NCBI GenBank assembly: GCA_900321035.1
Contig: ONUH01000003.1
Coordinates: 1-64,000, forward strand
Source of the DNA: an uncultured Selenomonadales bacterium
GTDB lineage: Bacteria > Bacillota > Negativicutes > Selenomonadales > Selenomonadaceae
Reading direction: 5' to 3'
DNA: 64,000 nucleotides
Shown here: positions 17,521 through 25,991 of the stretch, in pieces
How positions within the stretch are numbered: the first letter of the stretch is position 1
Layout of the letters: every line of letters begins with the position of its first letter
Notes under the pieces: generated by a model
Database searches by the model: none
Told to the model about the DNA's origin: nothing
The model's input: the letters and a program-made list of their open reading frames with translations, nothing else
Made by a program: the position numbers and the translations under genes

Positions 17521-18807
17521 ATGCCAGCAGTTGAAGTCATGGGAACCCAGTGGGGCGACGAGGGAAAGGGAAAGATCGTCGATTATCTCGCGCAGCAGGC
17601 GGACGTCGTCGTCCGCTATCAGGGCGGCTCTAACGCCGGACATACCGTCTCGGTGAACGGCGAGGAGTACAAACTTCGGCTCCTGCCTTCGGGCATCCTT
17701 TACAAAGGGACGTATTGCGTCGTCGCCAACGGCGTCGTCGTCGATCCGAAGGTCATGCTCGAGGAGATGGACGCGATGGAAAAACGCGGCATCGACGTTT
17801 CGGGCATCCGCCTGTCGAACCGCGCCCATGTGGTGCTGCCTTATCACAGCCTAATGGACGGCCTCAGCGAGGAGCTCCTGGGCAAAGGCAAGATTGGGAC
17901 CACGAAGCGCGGCATCGGCCCCTGCTATCAGGATAAGGCGAAACGCATCGGCATCCGCGTCTGCGACTTGATGGACAAAGAGGAATTCCGCAAGCGCCTG
18001 AAGGAAAATCTGCAGATCAAGAATATCGAGCTGGAGCGTCTTTACAAGCACGCGCCTCTTGACTACGACGAAATCCTCAAGGAATATGAGGGATACGCCG
18101 ACCGTCTGCGCCCGTATGTCTGCGACACCATCGCGTTCCTGAACGACGAACTGGCGGCGGACAAGAAAATCCTGTTCGAGGGCGCGCAGGCGACCATGCT
18201 GGACGTGGACTACGGCACCTATCCGTACGTCACCTCTTCGCACCCGGTTTCCGGCGGCATCGGCATCGGCGCAGGCGTCGCTCCGAACCGTCTCGACACC
18301 ATCGTGGGCGTCGTCAAGGCGTACTGCACCCGCGTCGGCGAAGGGCCGTTCCCGACGGAGCAGCTGAACGAAATCGGCGAACAGCTTCGTGAGGCGGGTC
18401 ACGAGTACGGCACCGTCACGGGCCGTCCGCGCCGCACCGGCTGGCTCGACGCCTTCGTCGTGCGCTATGCGGGACTGCTTTCGGGCATCGACTATATGGC
18501 GATCACGCGCCTCGACATCCTCGACGGCTTCGACGAGATCAAGATGTGCGTCGGCTACAAGTACAAGGGCGAAACGCTGAACGAGATTCCCGCGAGCCTC
18601 AAGGTGCTCGCCGAAGTCGAGCCGATTTACGAAACCTTCAAAGGCTGGAAGCGGCCCATCAGCGGCATCCGCGAGTACAAAGATCTGCCCGAGGAAGCCC
18701 GCATCTATCTGGAACGTTTGGAGGAAGTCGCGGGCATCGCTCTCGGCATCGTCTCCGTCGGCCCGAACCGCGACCAGACGATCATCCTGGCGGACGATAT
18801 TTTCTAA
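17521..18807 (+). CDS. purA: Adenylosuccinate synthetase
   Basis: The 428-residue GTP-dependent enzyme joins IMP and aspartate to give adenylosuccinate. The N-terminal P-loop-like motif is GTQWGDEGKGKIVD, with QGGSNAGHTV and the C-terminal SVGPNRDQTI typical of PurA. Length is normal. It is followed by a strong bidirectional terminator at 18834-18862. Confidence 0.97.
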   Translation: MPAVEVMGTQWGDEGKGKIVDYLAQQADVVVRYQGGSNAGHTVSVNGEEYKLRLLPSGILYKGTYCVVANGVVVDPKVMLEEMDAMEKRGIDVSGIRLSNRAHVVLPYHSLMDGLSEELLGKGKIGTTKRGIGPCYQDKAKRIGIRVCDLMDKEEFRKRLKENLQIKNIELERLYKHAPLDYDEILKEYEGYADRLRPYVCDTIAFLNDELAADKKILFEGAQATMLDVDYGTYPYVTSSHPVSGGIGIGAGVAPNRLDTIVGVVKAYCTRVGEGPFPTEQLNEIGEQLREAGHEYGTVTGRPRRTGWLDAFVVRYAGLLSGIDYMAITRLDILDGFDEIKMCVGYKYKGETLNEIPASLKVLAEVEPIYETFKGWKRPISGIREYKDLPEEARIYLERLEEVAGIALGIVSVGPNRDQTIILADDIF

Positions 18808-18833
18808 ATTGAAAACAGCCCCGCAGCGACAAA

Positions 18834-18862
18834 ACGACCGCAGGCCAAAGGCCTGCGGTCGT
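18834..18862. terminator. Bidirectional terminator between purA and lpxI
   Basis: A 13-bp perfect stem (18834-18846 with 18850-18862, loop AAA) has TATTTTAT on the right and an AAAA run on the left. It serves the convergent ends of purA and the lpx operon. Confidence 0.85.
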
Positions 18863-18878
18863 TATTTTATCCTTCGTA

Positions 18879-19700
18879 TTATTCCTCGCCGCTTTCCGCC
18901 GCGACGATGGCGATGCCGTTTTGATCGGCGAGGGCGACGACCTCGTCGCGGTCCACCAAGAGCGTGCGCCCCGCTTCGATAGCGAGGACTTTCGCGCCGA
19001 CGCTCACCATTGTCGCGACGGTTTTCAAACCGACGGCGGGCACGTCGAAGCGCTGGTCCTGCTTCGGCTTCGCGGTTTTCACGACCACGGCGCCGCCCCG
19101 GGCCAATTCGCCGCCCCGGGCGATACAGGCGTCGGTGCCTTCAATGGCTTCCAGCGCCATCACCGCGAGTCCCTTGACGACGACGGTCTGGCCGACGTCG
19201 AGGCGGCCAAGCTCCTTCGCCATACGGAGCCCGAAGGCAATATCCTTTTCCTCGTCGGCGGTGGGCTTCCGCTTTGTCAAACACCCGGTTTCCGGCATCA
19301 GCAGACGGATCAGCACCGTCTGGTCCAGGACCTCGATGCCCGCCTTGTTCAGCTCGCGGACGAAACCCAGCATGATGGTGTCGTCCTTGCGGTTCGGCAG
19401 CGTCGCAAGGAACGTGACCATCTTGAAATCGGGCAGCTCGTGCCTGCCGTTCATCAGCAGCTCTTTTGTGACCTTGCCCAGCATGGTCACTTTTTTTACG
19501 CCGCTCTTTTGCAGATGCTTGAGGATGCCGCCAAGCTTCGCGATGTTAATATAACGAAAGTCCGCGCACTCCGCTTCCAGGCCCGGGTCCGTCTCGGGCA
19601 GAAGCGCAACTGCGCAGACTTCATAGCCTGCAGCTTTCGCCGCGCGGGCAAATTCGATGGGCAGATGACCCGTGCCCGCCAATAATCCGATTTTTTCCAT
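18879..19700 (-). CDS. lpxI: UDP-2,3-diacylglucosamine pyrophosphatase LpxI
   Basis: The 273-residue LpxI-family protein hydrolyses UDP-2,3-diacylglucosamine to lipid X and UMP in lipid A synthesis. It replaces LpxH in many lineages. The N-terminal GLLAGTGHLPIEFARAA block and the C-terminal DVPAVGLKTV region match the family. It lies six bases after lpxA and is the last gene of its operon. Confidence 0.9.
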   Translation of the reverse strand: MEKIGLLAGTGHLPIEFARAAKAAGYEVCAVALLPETDPGLEAECADFRYINIAKLGGILKHLQKSGVKKVTMLGKVTKELLMNGRHELPDFKMVTFLATLPNRKDDTIMLGFVRELNKAGIEVLDQTVLIRLLMPETGCLTKRKPTADEEKDIAFGLRMAKELGRLDVGQTVVVKGLAVMALEAIEGTDACIARGGELARGGAVVVKTAKPKQDQRFDVPAVGLKTVATMVSVGAKVLAIEAGRTLLVDRDEVVALADQNGIAIVAAESGEE

Positions 19701-19706
19701 GAACGA

Positions 19707-20522
19707 TTATTCCTTGTCCATTTCCTTGTGGCTGCGGCAGATACCGCGCTCGGCATCCCGCAGGAACCGCAGGAAATGCTCGACCTCCTCGCAGGACTCC
19801 ACTTCCTGCTCGATGACGGTAATCGCCTTCGCCAGCGTCAGGCCGGAACGGTACAGCAGCTTGTACGCTTTTTTCAACGCGCGGCGGGATTCCATCGAGA
19901 TGCCGGCGCGGGTGATGCCGACGTTGTTCAGCCCGTAAACCTGCGCGGGCTGGCCATTGACGATGGTGTACGGCACCACGTCCTGCACGAGGCGGGACAT
20001 GCCGCCGACCATGGCGTTCCTGCCAATCTTCACGAATTGATGCACGCCGGTCATGCCGCCGATGACCGCGTTGTCCTCCACGACGACGTGGCCCGCCAGC
20101 ATGGCCGCGTTGGACATGATGACGTGGTTGCCTACGAGGCAGTTATGCGCGATATGGACGGTGGCCATCAGCAGGCAGTCGTTGCCAATGCGCGTCTCCT
20201 GGCCCTCGCCGGTGGCCCGATGAATCGTCGTGCATTCGCGAATCCTCGTACGGTCGCCGATGCGGACGTAGCTTTTCTCTCCGTTGGACTTCAAATCCTG
20301 CGACGCCTCGCCGACGGAGGCGAAGGAAAATATTCTGCAGTCCTCGCCAATGGTCGTCCAACCGGTGACGAGCACATGGGACGCGATGACGGTGCGGTCT
20401 CCGATTTCCACATTGGGACCGATGTAAGTAAATGCGCCGATCTGCACATCCTTTCCGATGCGGGCGCCGGGAGAAATGATCGCGGTCTCATGGATTTTCG
20501 ATGTATTCTTTGCAGCACTCAT
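19707..20522 (-). CDS. lpxA: UDP-N-acetylglucosamine O-acyltransferase
   Basis: The 271-residue left-handed beta-helix acyltransferase carries out the first step of lipid A synthesis. Hexapeptide repeats fill residues 10-190. The catalytic-region MATVHIAHNCLVG and the C-terminal helical domain with IVNGQPAQVYGLN and GLTLAKAI fit LpxA. The ATG at 20522 has GGAGGAG 12 bases upstream. It follows fabZ with a 164-bp gap and leads into lpxI. Confidence 0.94.
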   Translation of the reverse strand: MSAAKNTSKIHETAIISPGARIGKDVQIGAFTYIGPNVEIGDRTVIASHVLVTGWTTIGEDCRIFSFASVGEASQDLKSNGEKSYVRIGDRTRIRECTTIHRATGEGQETRIGNDCLLMATVHIAHNCLVGNHVIMSNAAMLAGHVVVEDNAVIGGMTGVHQFVKIGRNAMVGGMSRLVQDVVPYTIVNGQPAQVYGLNNVGITRAGISMESRRALKKAYKLLYRSGLTLAKAITVIEQEVESCEEVEHFLRFLRDAERGICRSHKEMDKE

Positions 20523-20686
20523 TGGACTTTTTGCTCCTCCGCTTGCATCCGATGCAAACCTTTCCCGCTTCCCTGCTTCTTTTACAATCGTCCGCAACAG
20601 GCAAACACTGGCGGACGATATAGGCGGAAAATCCGTCGTTTATCCCAAATTCAGGGATTTTTGCTCATTTTCCTCTGTGATTCCTC

Positions 20687-21139
20687 TTAAAACGCGCCGT
20701 TTTCCGGTTTTTTCAGGGCAAAGATGAAATCGGCGGTGGCGGCGAGCTTGTCGTCCACATAGGTATCCGCGTGCAGCTTTCCGAAATTCTTCTTGACGAT
20801 ATTGACGATATGCGCTTTCATGATGAGCTGGTCGCCCGGAATGACCTGCCGTTTGAACTTGACGTTTTCCATGCCGCCGAAGAGCGCGATCTTGCCGCGG
20901 TTCTCCTCCGGGTACAGCATGGCGATGCCTCCCACCTGCGCCATGGCTTCGAGGATGAACACGCCGGGCATGATGGGATTGCCCGGGAAGTGGCCGGGGA
21001 AGAACGGCTCGTTCAGCGTGACGTTTTTGATGCCGACGCCGGACTCAAACGGCACCAGATCGATGATGCGATCCACCAAGAGCATCGGCGGACGGTGCGG
21101 CAGGATTTGTTTGATTTCCTCGGTGTTGAGCTGGATCAT
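20687..21139 (-). CDS. fabZ: (3R)-hydroxyacyl-ACP dehydratase FabZ
   Basis: The 150-residue hot-dog-fold enzyme dehydrates beta-hydroxyacyl-ACP in fatty acid elongation. The catalytic His is in LPHRPPMLLVD and the acidic helix in FPGHFPGNPIMPGVFILEAMAQ. The ATG at 21139 gives the standard N-terminus. It lies 37 bases after lpxC. FabZ and LpxA/LpxC compete for hydroxyacyl-ACP, which explains the common pairing. Confidence 0.95.
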   Translation of the reverse strand: MIQLNTEEIKQILPHRPPMLLVDRIIDLVPFESGVGIKNVTLNEPFFPGHFPGNPIMPGVFILEAMAQVGGIAMLYPEENRGKIALFGGMENVKFKRQVIPGDQLIMKAHIVNIVKKNFGKLHADTYVDDKLAATADFIFALKKPENGAF

Positions 21140-21176
21140 GTTTCTCTCTCCTTTGTATCTTTCTATCCGATGACTT

Positions 21177-22004
21177 TCACACGCGGTAGGTTTCATATAT
21201 TTTTCTCGCCAGCGCAGTATTCAGTGCGTGCGCCGATTTGACGGCGATGACGTGGCCCCGGACGACGCCGGCGAGCCGCAGGTCCCCGATGACGTCGAGC
21301 ACCTTGTGACGCGCCAGTTCGTCGGGAAAGCGCAGCGTATTGAGCCATCGCTCGTCGTTATAGACGATCACGGTTTCCAACGTGCCGCCAAGGCCGAGCC
21401 CCGCTTTTCGCAGCGCCTCCACCTCGCCCTCATAAGCGATCGTCCGGGCGGGCGCGATTTCCTTCCGATAGGAATCCCAGTCCACCATGACGTCGACATA
21501 CTGCGTTCCCACTAAGGGATGTGGATTCAGCGAGGTAAACGTGATCCGCAGCCCGTCGCCGGGAACGATCATGACGAAGCGTTCGCCGTCGTCCACGCGC
21601 AGCACCCGGTCCACTGCGACGACGTCCCGCTCCTCTTCCAGCGGTTTCAGTCCCGCCCCTGCGAGGAGGTCAAGGAAGGCGAGGGACGCTCCGTCCGCCA
21701 CCGGCGGCTCTTCGCTGTCAAGCTCCACGACGCAGTTGTCGAGACCAAAGGCCGCAATGGCGGACATCAGGTGTTCGATGGTGAAAAACCGGGCGCCGTT
21801 CTCCTCGATGGTGGTGGCGCGCACGGTGGCGGCTACGTTCGACGCCGACGCCCGTACCCGCGGCCTGCCCGTGATATCGGACCGCTCGAATACGACGCCG
21901 GTTCCGGCCGGCGCAGGCTTGATCTTCATGTGCACCTCGGCGCCGGAATGAAGCCCGACGCCGGAGTATGAAATCTCCGACGCCAGGGTCGTTTGATGCT
22001 CCAA
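21177..22004 (-). CDS. lpxC: UDP-3-O-acyl-N-acetylglucosamine deacetylase
   Basis: The 275-residue zinc deacetylase makes the committed step of lipid A synthesis. The N-terminal SGVGLHSG, the metal-binding HLMSA, and the KVLDVIGDLRLAG and GHVIAVKSAH motifs are visible. Of the four ATG-less starts possible, I choose TTG at 22004, seven bases after GGAGG, because it gives the family N-terminus. A longer frame reading back through the upstream palindrome is rejected. Confidence 0.93.
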   Translation of the reverse strand: MEHQTTLASEISYSGVGLHSGAEVHMKIKPAPAGTGVVFERSDITGRPRVRASASNVAATVRATTIEENGARFFTIEHLMSAIAAFGLDNCVVELDSEEPPVADGASLAFLDLLAGAGLKPLEEERDVVAVDRVLRVDDGERFVMIVPGDGLRITFTSLNPHPLVGTQYVDVMVDWDSYRKEIAPARTIAYEGEVEALRKAGLGLGGTLETVIVYNDERWLNTLRFPDELARHKVLDVIGDLRLAGVVRGHVIAVKSAHALNTALARKIYETYRV

Positions 22005-22024
22005 TGGAACGCCTCCTTTTCTTC

Positions 22025-22187
22025 GGAATCGCTGAACAATTCCGTACTCGCCCTTGCCGGGTCTTTTCCCGTCATGCTGCGTCAAAGCGCTCTCGACGTA
22101 GCTCCCTGGCTACGACTTCGAGCGTTTTTCCTTGCCTGACGGAAAAATTCCACGGCAATGCCACGCACGGAATTATTCATCGCTTCC
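22025..22187. repeat. 163-bp near-perfect palindrome between the MsbA-type gene and lpxC
   Basis: The left half (22025-22102) and the complement of the right half (22109-22187) align along their whole length. The outer arms share GGAAxCGxTGAAxAATTCCGT, the middle arms share TTGCCG and CCGTCA, and the inner 15-bp arms are CGCTCTCGACGTAGC against GCTACGACTTCGAGCG. The plus-strand right arm of the inner stem is followed by TTTTT; no T-run follows on the minus strand, so it is not a terminator of the lpx operon. It may be an intergenic repeat family or an RNA processing or regulatory structure. Confidence 0.65.
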
Positions 22188-22215
22188 TTTTCCTTCTAAA
22201 ATAAATAAAATCTAA

Positions 22216-23937
22216 TTATTTTTTGAATTGCAGTGCGTAAAGCTCCGCGTATAACCCCTTCGCGGCCAGCAGTTCCTCGTGGGTGCCGTGTTCCCTGACG
22301 GCGCCGTGGTCGATCACATAGATTTGGTCCGCGCCGAAGATCGTGGACAGCCGATGGGCGATGACGAGCGACGTCCGGCCCACCATCAGCCGGTCGAGCG
22401 CCGCCTGCACAATCTTTTCGCTCTCCGTGTCGAGGGCGCTGGTGGCCTCGTCCAGGATCAGGATGCGCGGGTCCTTCAATATGGCCCGGGCGATGGCGAT
22501 GCGCTGCCGCTGGCCGCCGGAAAGCATCAGCCCCCGCTCTCCGATTTGCGTATCATAGCCCTCGGGCAGCTCCATGATGAACTCATGGGCGTTGGCGTCC
22601 TTGGCCGCCGCCTCGATTTCCTCGTCCGTGGCGTCCAGCCTGCCGTAACGGATATTTTCCCGCACCGTCGTGGAAAAGAGCATCGTTTCCTGCGGCACGA
22701 TGCCGATCTGCGCGCGAAGAGACTCCAGCGTCACGTCCCGGACGTCGCAGCCGTCCACCAATATGGACCCGGAATCCACGTCGTAAAACCTGGGAATCAA
22801 ATTCGCGATGGTGGATTTGCCCGCGCCGGACGGCCCGACGAAAGCAATCATCTGGCCTGGCGCGGCGGAAAGTGAGACATGGGACAGCGCAGGGACGTTT
22901 TCTGTATAAGAGAAGCTGACGTCCTCGACGCGGACGGAGCCTTCGGCGGGCGGCAACGCGATGGCGTCCGGTTTGTCGGCGATAGGTTCGTCCATATCGA
23001 GTACGGCAAAGACGCGCTCCGCCCCCGCCAAAGCCTGTTGGATGCCCGCATAGGCGCGGGATAGACGCTTCAACGGATTCGACATGTTGACCGCGTAAGT
23101 CAGGAACGCAACAAGCGTACCCGCCGTGATACGCCCGTCCACGACCTCCTTGCCGCCGAACCAGATCAGAGCCGTAGCCGCCGCAGCGGCGATGAATTCG
23201 ATGGTCGGCGTCAGCATACTGGTCAGCTTCACGTTTTGCATCGACGCTTCGAAGGTTTTTGCGTTTTGCTCGCGGTAACGGTCGATTTCGTACCGTTCGC
23301 GCCCGAAAGCTTTGACGACACGCTCGCCGGATATGCTCTCCTGCATCATGGCGGTGAAATCGGACAGCTTCGCCTGGATTTCCGCGCCGGAATTTTTGAT
23401 CATCTTGCCAAAGACTCGCATGGACAGGGCGACCACAGGCACGGTAATCAAGGTCATCAGTGCAAGCTGCCAGTCCAGCAGGAACATCATCACGAGAGAA
23501 CCGATGAGAATCGCGCCTTCGGTTACGACGTCGATGATCTTGTCAGCCAGCGCGTTTTGTACCGTCGCCACATCGTTCGTCAGATAGCTCATGACTTCGC
23601 CGGTCTGGTGACGGTCGAAATAGGATACGGGCAGCCGCTGGAATTTCGCGAACAAGGCGTTCCGGATATCGAGGACGACGCTCTGCCCGACATGGGCGAT
23701 CAGATAGCTTTGCCCAAAGTAGAAAAAGCCGCGGACAAAGAAAATCGCCAGCACGCCGATGCAGATCAGGTTCAGCGTTTCCATGTCTTTCTCAGCCAGC
23801 ACCTTGTCGATCATGTCCTTAATGATCCACGGCATATAGAGGTTCGCCGCCGCCGAGACGATCATGCAGATGACTGCCTGCGCGATCCGCAGCCGATACG
23901 ACTTCAAATATTGCAACAGCCGAAGATATTGTTTCAT
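22216..23937 (-). CDS. MsbA-type ABC exporter (lipid A flippase candidate)
   Basis: The 573-residue half-transporter has an N-terminal six-helix membrane domain (about residues 1-320) and a C-terminal ATPase. The ATPase has Walker A GPSGAGKST, ABC signature LSGGQ and Walker B ILILDEATSALD. Its place between two lipid A acyltransferase genes upstream and lpxC downstream makes an MsbA role (lipid A transport across the inner membrane) likely. Its ATG overlaps the preceding acyltransferase stop by four bases. A general multidrug exporter is the alternative. Confidence 0.88.
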   Translation of the reverse strand: MKQYLRLLQYLKSYRLRIAQAVICMIVSAAANLYMPWIIKDMIDKVLAEKDMETLNLICIGVLAIFFVRGFFYFGQSYLIAHVGQSVVLDIRNALFAKFQRLPVSYFDRHQTGEVMSYLTNDVATVQNALADKIIDVVTEGAILIGSLVMMFLLDWQLALMTLITVPVVALSMRVFGKMIKNSGAEIQAKLSDFTAMMQESISGERVVKAFGRERYEIDRYREQNAKTFEASMQNVKLTSMLTPTIEFIAAAAATALIWFGGKEVVDGRITAGTLVAFLTYAVNMSNPLKRLSRAYAGIQQALAGAERVFAVLDMDEPIADKPDAIALPPAEGSVRVEDVSFSYTENVPALSHVSLSAAPGQMIAFVGPSGAGKSTIANLIPRFYDVDSGSILVDGCDVRDVTLESLRAQIGIVPQETMLFSTTVRENIRYGRLDATDEEIEAAAKDANAHEFIMELPEGYDTQIGERGLMLSGGQRQRIAIARAILKDPRILILDEATSALDTESEKIVQAALDRLMVGRTSLVIAHRLSTIFGADQIYVIDHGAVREHGTHEELLAAKGLYAELYALQFKK

Positions 23938-24830
23938 CGGTTCGTATTTTTCCTTTCAGGTACTACATCTCGCCATTTGCTGTATAGCCAGTTCCAGTCC
24001 TCCGGGTATTTCCGGATATGTTCCTCGAATACGGTGACGACGGCCTGTGTCGCTTCCTCGAGGTCGGCGTCCTTGTCGGCGGTCTTCCTGACATGGATTG
24101 GTGCTTGTATTTCGATGATATGGCGTTCGCCCGGTTCCTTATGGATGAACATCGGCAGGATTGGAACGCCGAAAAAACGCGCGATGGTAGCCGGGGCTGG
24201 CGTCCAGCCCGTTGTGTGGCCAAGGAATTCCGCGGGGATCGCGTCCTTCGCGTCATGGATGCCTTGATCCATCAGGAAATTGACGAAATAACCTTCGCGC
24301 ACGCTCTTGTATAGTTTCCGCGTCTCGTCAGGATAAATGACGCGTACGGTGCGGAGCTGGCGCGCCAATTTATCCCACGCGTCGAACTGCTGGCGCTTGA
24401 CCAGCGTCGCGAAAGGGGCGGGAACATAGTGCGCCATGCCCAGGCCGAAAAGCTCCCAGTTGCCGCTGTGCAGCGTCGCGAGGACGCCGCCCCTGCCGCT
24501 TTCAAATGCTTTCGCAGCTTCCGGGTCCGCCGTGTAGCCGATATATTTTTCCACGTCTTTGGCGATAATCGGGGCGCGCAGCCCTTCGACGCCCATCGGG
24601 CCGTATCGTTCAAGGCTGGCGCGGAGGATCCGCTCCGTTTCCTTCTCATCCGCGCCGAAATATTCGCGCAGACTCAGCCGCGCGCGATTTTTCCGGTGCT
24701 CGGGCAGAAAATGCCAGACGCCGGAACCGATCAGCCGTCCCAAAGAGGCCGCGCCGCTTTCGGGCAGTATCCGGCAGAATTCGGCGAACGCCAGCGTCGC
24801 CCAGTATATTGGATAAGAAGTGATCTTCAC
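23934..24830 (-). CDS. LpxL/HtrB-family lysophospholipid acyltransferase 1
   Basis: The 298-residue protein belongs to the LpxL/LpxM acyltransferase family, with the catalytic HX4E motif as HSGNWE at about residue 120, and MDQGIHDAKDAIPAEFLG downstream. It probably adds a secondary acyl chain to lipid A at the inner membrane. I use GTG at 24830; the TTG at 24866 lies almost at the predicted transcription start. Its stop overlaps the exporter start as ATGA. It is a divergent paralogue of the next gene. Confidence 0.85.
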   Translation of the reverse strand: MKITSYPIYWATLAFAEFCRILPESGAASLGRLIGSGVWHFLPEHRKNRARLSLREYFGADEKETERILRASLERYGPMGVEGLRAPIIAKDVEKYIGYTADPEAAKAFESGRGGVLATLHSGNWELFGLGMAHYVPAPFATLVKRQQFDAWDKLARQLRTVRVIYPDETRKLYKSVREGYFVNFLMDQGIHDAKDAIPAEFLGHTTGWTPAPATIARFFGVPILPMFIHKEPGERHIIEIQAPIHVRKTADKDADLEEATQAVVTVFEEHIRKYPEDWNWLYSKWRDVVPERKNTNR

Positions 24831-24880
24831 GCCCGGACACCTGCCGCCCTTCCTGCAAAATCGCAAACAAATTACACTTC

Positions 24881-24909
24881 ATTGTAGCAGAAATTCGCGC
24901 AAATGGCAA
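24881..24909 (-). promoter_or_regulatory. Promoter for the acyltransferase-MsbA-lpxC-fabZ-lpxA-lpxI operon
   Basis: On the minus strand TTGCCA (plus 24904-24909) and TACAAT (24881-24886) are 17 bases apart. It lies immediately after a terminator of the upstream gene, so the lipid A block is split into at least two transcription units. Confidence 0.7.
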
Positions 24910-24924
24910 AGAAGCGAAAAAATA

Positions 24925-24944
24925 CGGCGCGCATCTGCGCGCCG
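24925..24944 (-). terminator. Terminator of the lpxD-acyltransferase 2 unit
   Basis: An 8-bp GC stem (24925-24932 with 24937-24944) is followed on the minus strand by TATTTTTT. It lies about 90 bases past the second acyltransferase stop. Confidence 0.75.
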
Positions 24945-25032
24945 CCGTCGATTCGTTGCGGGAACCTCCGAGAACAGCCCATCCGGTTCGCCCGTCAATC
25001 CAACCGCCGCACAGGCTGTTTTCTTTCGTTCC

Positions 25033-25980
25033 TTATTTCGTTTCCTCCCGCCGCGTCATTTTTTCCGTGGAGTGCCAGCGGTCATGCGCCGCGAACCATT
25101 CATCGCCCTCCTGCTGGATGTACCTGACGGATTTCCAGCGGTCATGAAGCCAGAACCATTCCTCCGGGTGGAGGCGAATATGCTCCTCCAATACGCGCCC
25201 CACGGCACGGGTCGCCTCCAGGATGTCGGCTTTCTTGTCCTTCGTCCTGCTCACGGGGATCGGCGCATGGATGATGCCCCTGTGCCTCCCGTCGGGAAGC
25301 CGCGTGATGTAAATTGGGATAATCGGAAGTCCTTGATGCCGCGCCAGCGTGGCGGGCCCCTGGGCAAAATTCGTCGGCCGTCCGAACCAGTCGATGACGA
25401 TGCCGTCCCGCGCGCTGACGTCCTGGTCCATCAAGAGGCCGATGGCCCAGCCCTCCTTGAGCATCCGAAACATCTCGCGCACGTCGTTCTTATAAGTGAC
25501 GTGCATGCCGACGAGGCTCCGGTTCTCGGTGATGAAGCGGTCGGAACCCGACTCCTTCTGCTTCATGCCGACCGCTACCAGCGGCACGCCAGCCTCGGCC
25601 AGCGCCCCGCCCAAGAGCTCCCAGTTGCCGCAGTGGGAAGTGGCGAATACCACGCCGCGCCCGAGGGCAAGGAGCTTTTTCACTTCGTCGAGCCCTTCCA
25701 GCTCGACCCGCTCGTGCAGGCGGCCCTTGAACCGCGGGAATCGCAGAACCTCAAACGCCATCGGACCGAACCGCACCCAGCTCGCTTTCGCGATCCGCTC
25801 CGCTTCTTGCTCGGAAACGCCGAGGCATTGCACCACATTGTCCGTCGCCATTTTTCGCCGTTTCGCCGGAACCAGCGGCCACGTCAGGGACCCCAGCGCC
25901 CGGCCCACCGTCTCGCACACCCGCTCCGGCAGGAGACAGCAGAAAAAGCTTAGGCATTTTTCCAAATAATAGATCATCAT
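25033..25980 (-). CDS. LpxL/HtrB-family lysophospholipid acyltransferase 2
   Basis: The 315-residue acyltransferase has HCGNWE as its HX4E catalytic motif at about residue 110, and an N-terminal hydrophobic anchor (residues 5-20). It shares family motifs with its neighbour at 23934 but is clearly diverged, suggesting a second secondary acylation of lipid A. It lies 11 bases after lpxD and ends at a terminator, so it is cotranscribed with lpxD and the OmpH genes rather than with the next unit. Confidence 0.88.
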   Translation of the reverse strand: MMIYYLEKCLSFFCCLLPERVCETVGRALGSLTWPLVPAKRRKMATDNVVQCLGVSEQEAERIAKASWVRFGPMAFEVLRFPRFKGRLHERVELEGLDEVKKLLALGRGVVFATSHCGNWELLGGALAEAGVPLVAVGMKQKESGSDRFITENRSLVGMHVTYKNDVREMFRMLKEGWAIGLLMDQDVSARDGIVIDWFGRPTNFAQGPATLARHQGLPIIPIYITRLPDGRHRGIIHAPIPVSRTKDKKADILEATRAVGRVLEEHIRLHPEEWFWLHDRWKSVRYIQQEGDEWFAAHDRWHSTEKMTRREETK

Positions 25981-25991
25981 GGCATGGCGCC

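Noticed and set aside
21177..22085. Longer N-terminus for lpxC reading into the upstream palindrome
   Set aside because: The extra residues are not family-like, and a TTG start with a good GGAGG site gives the normal LpxC N-terminus.
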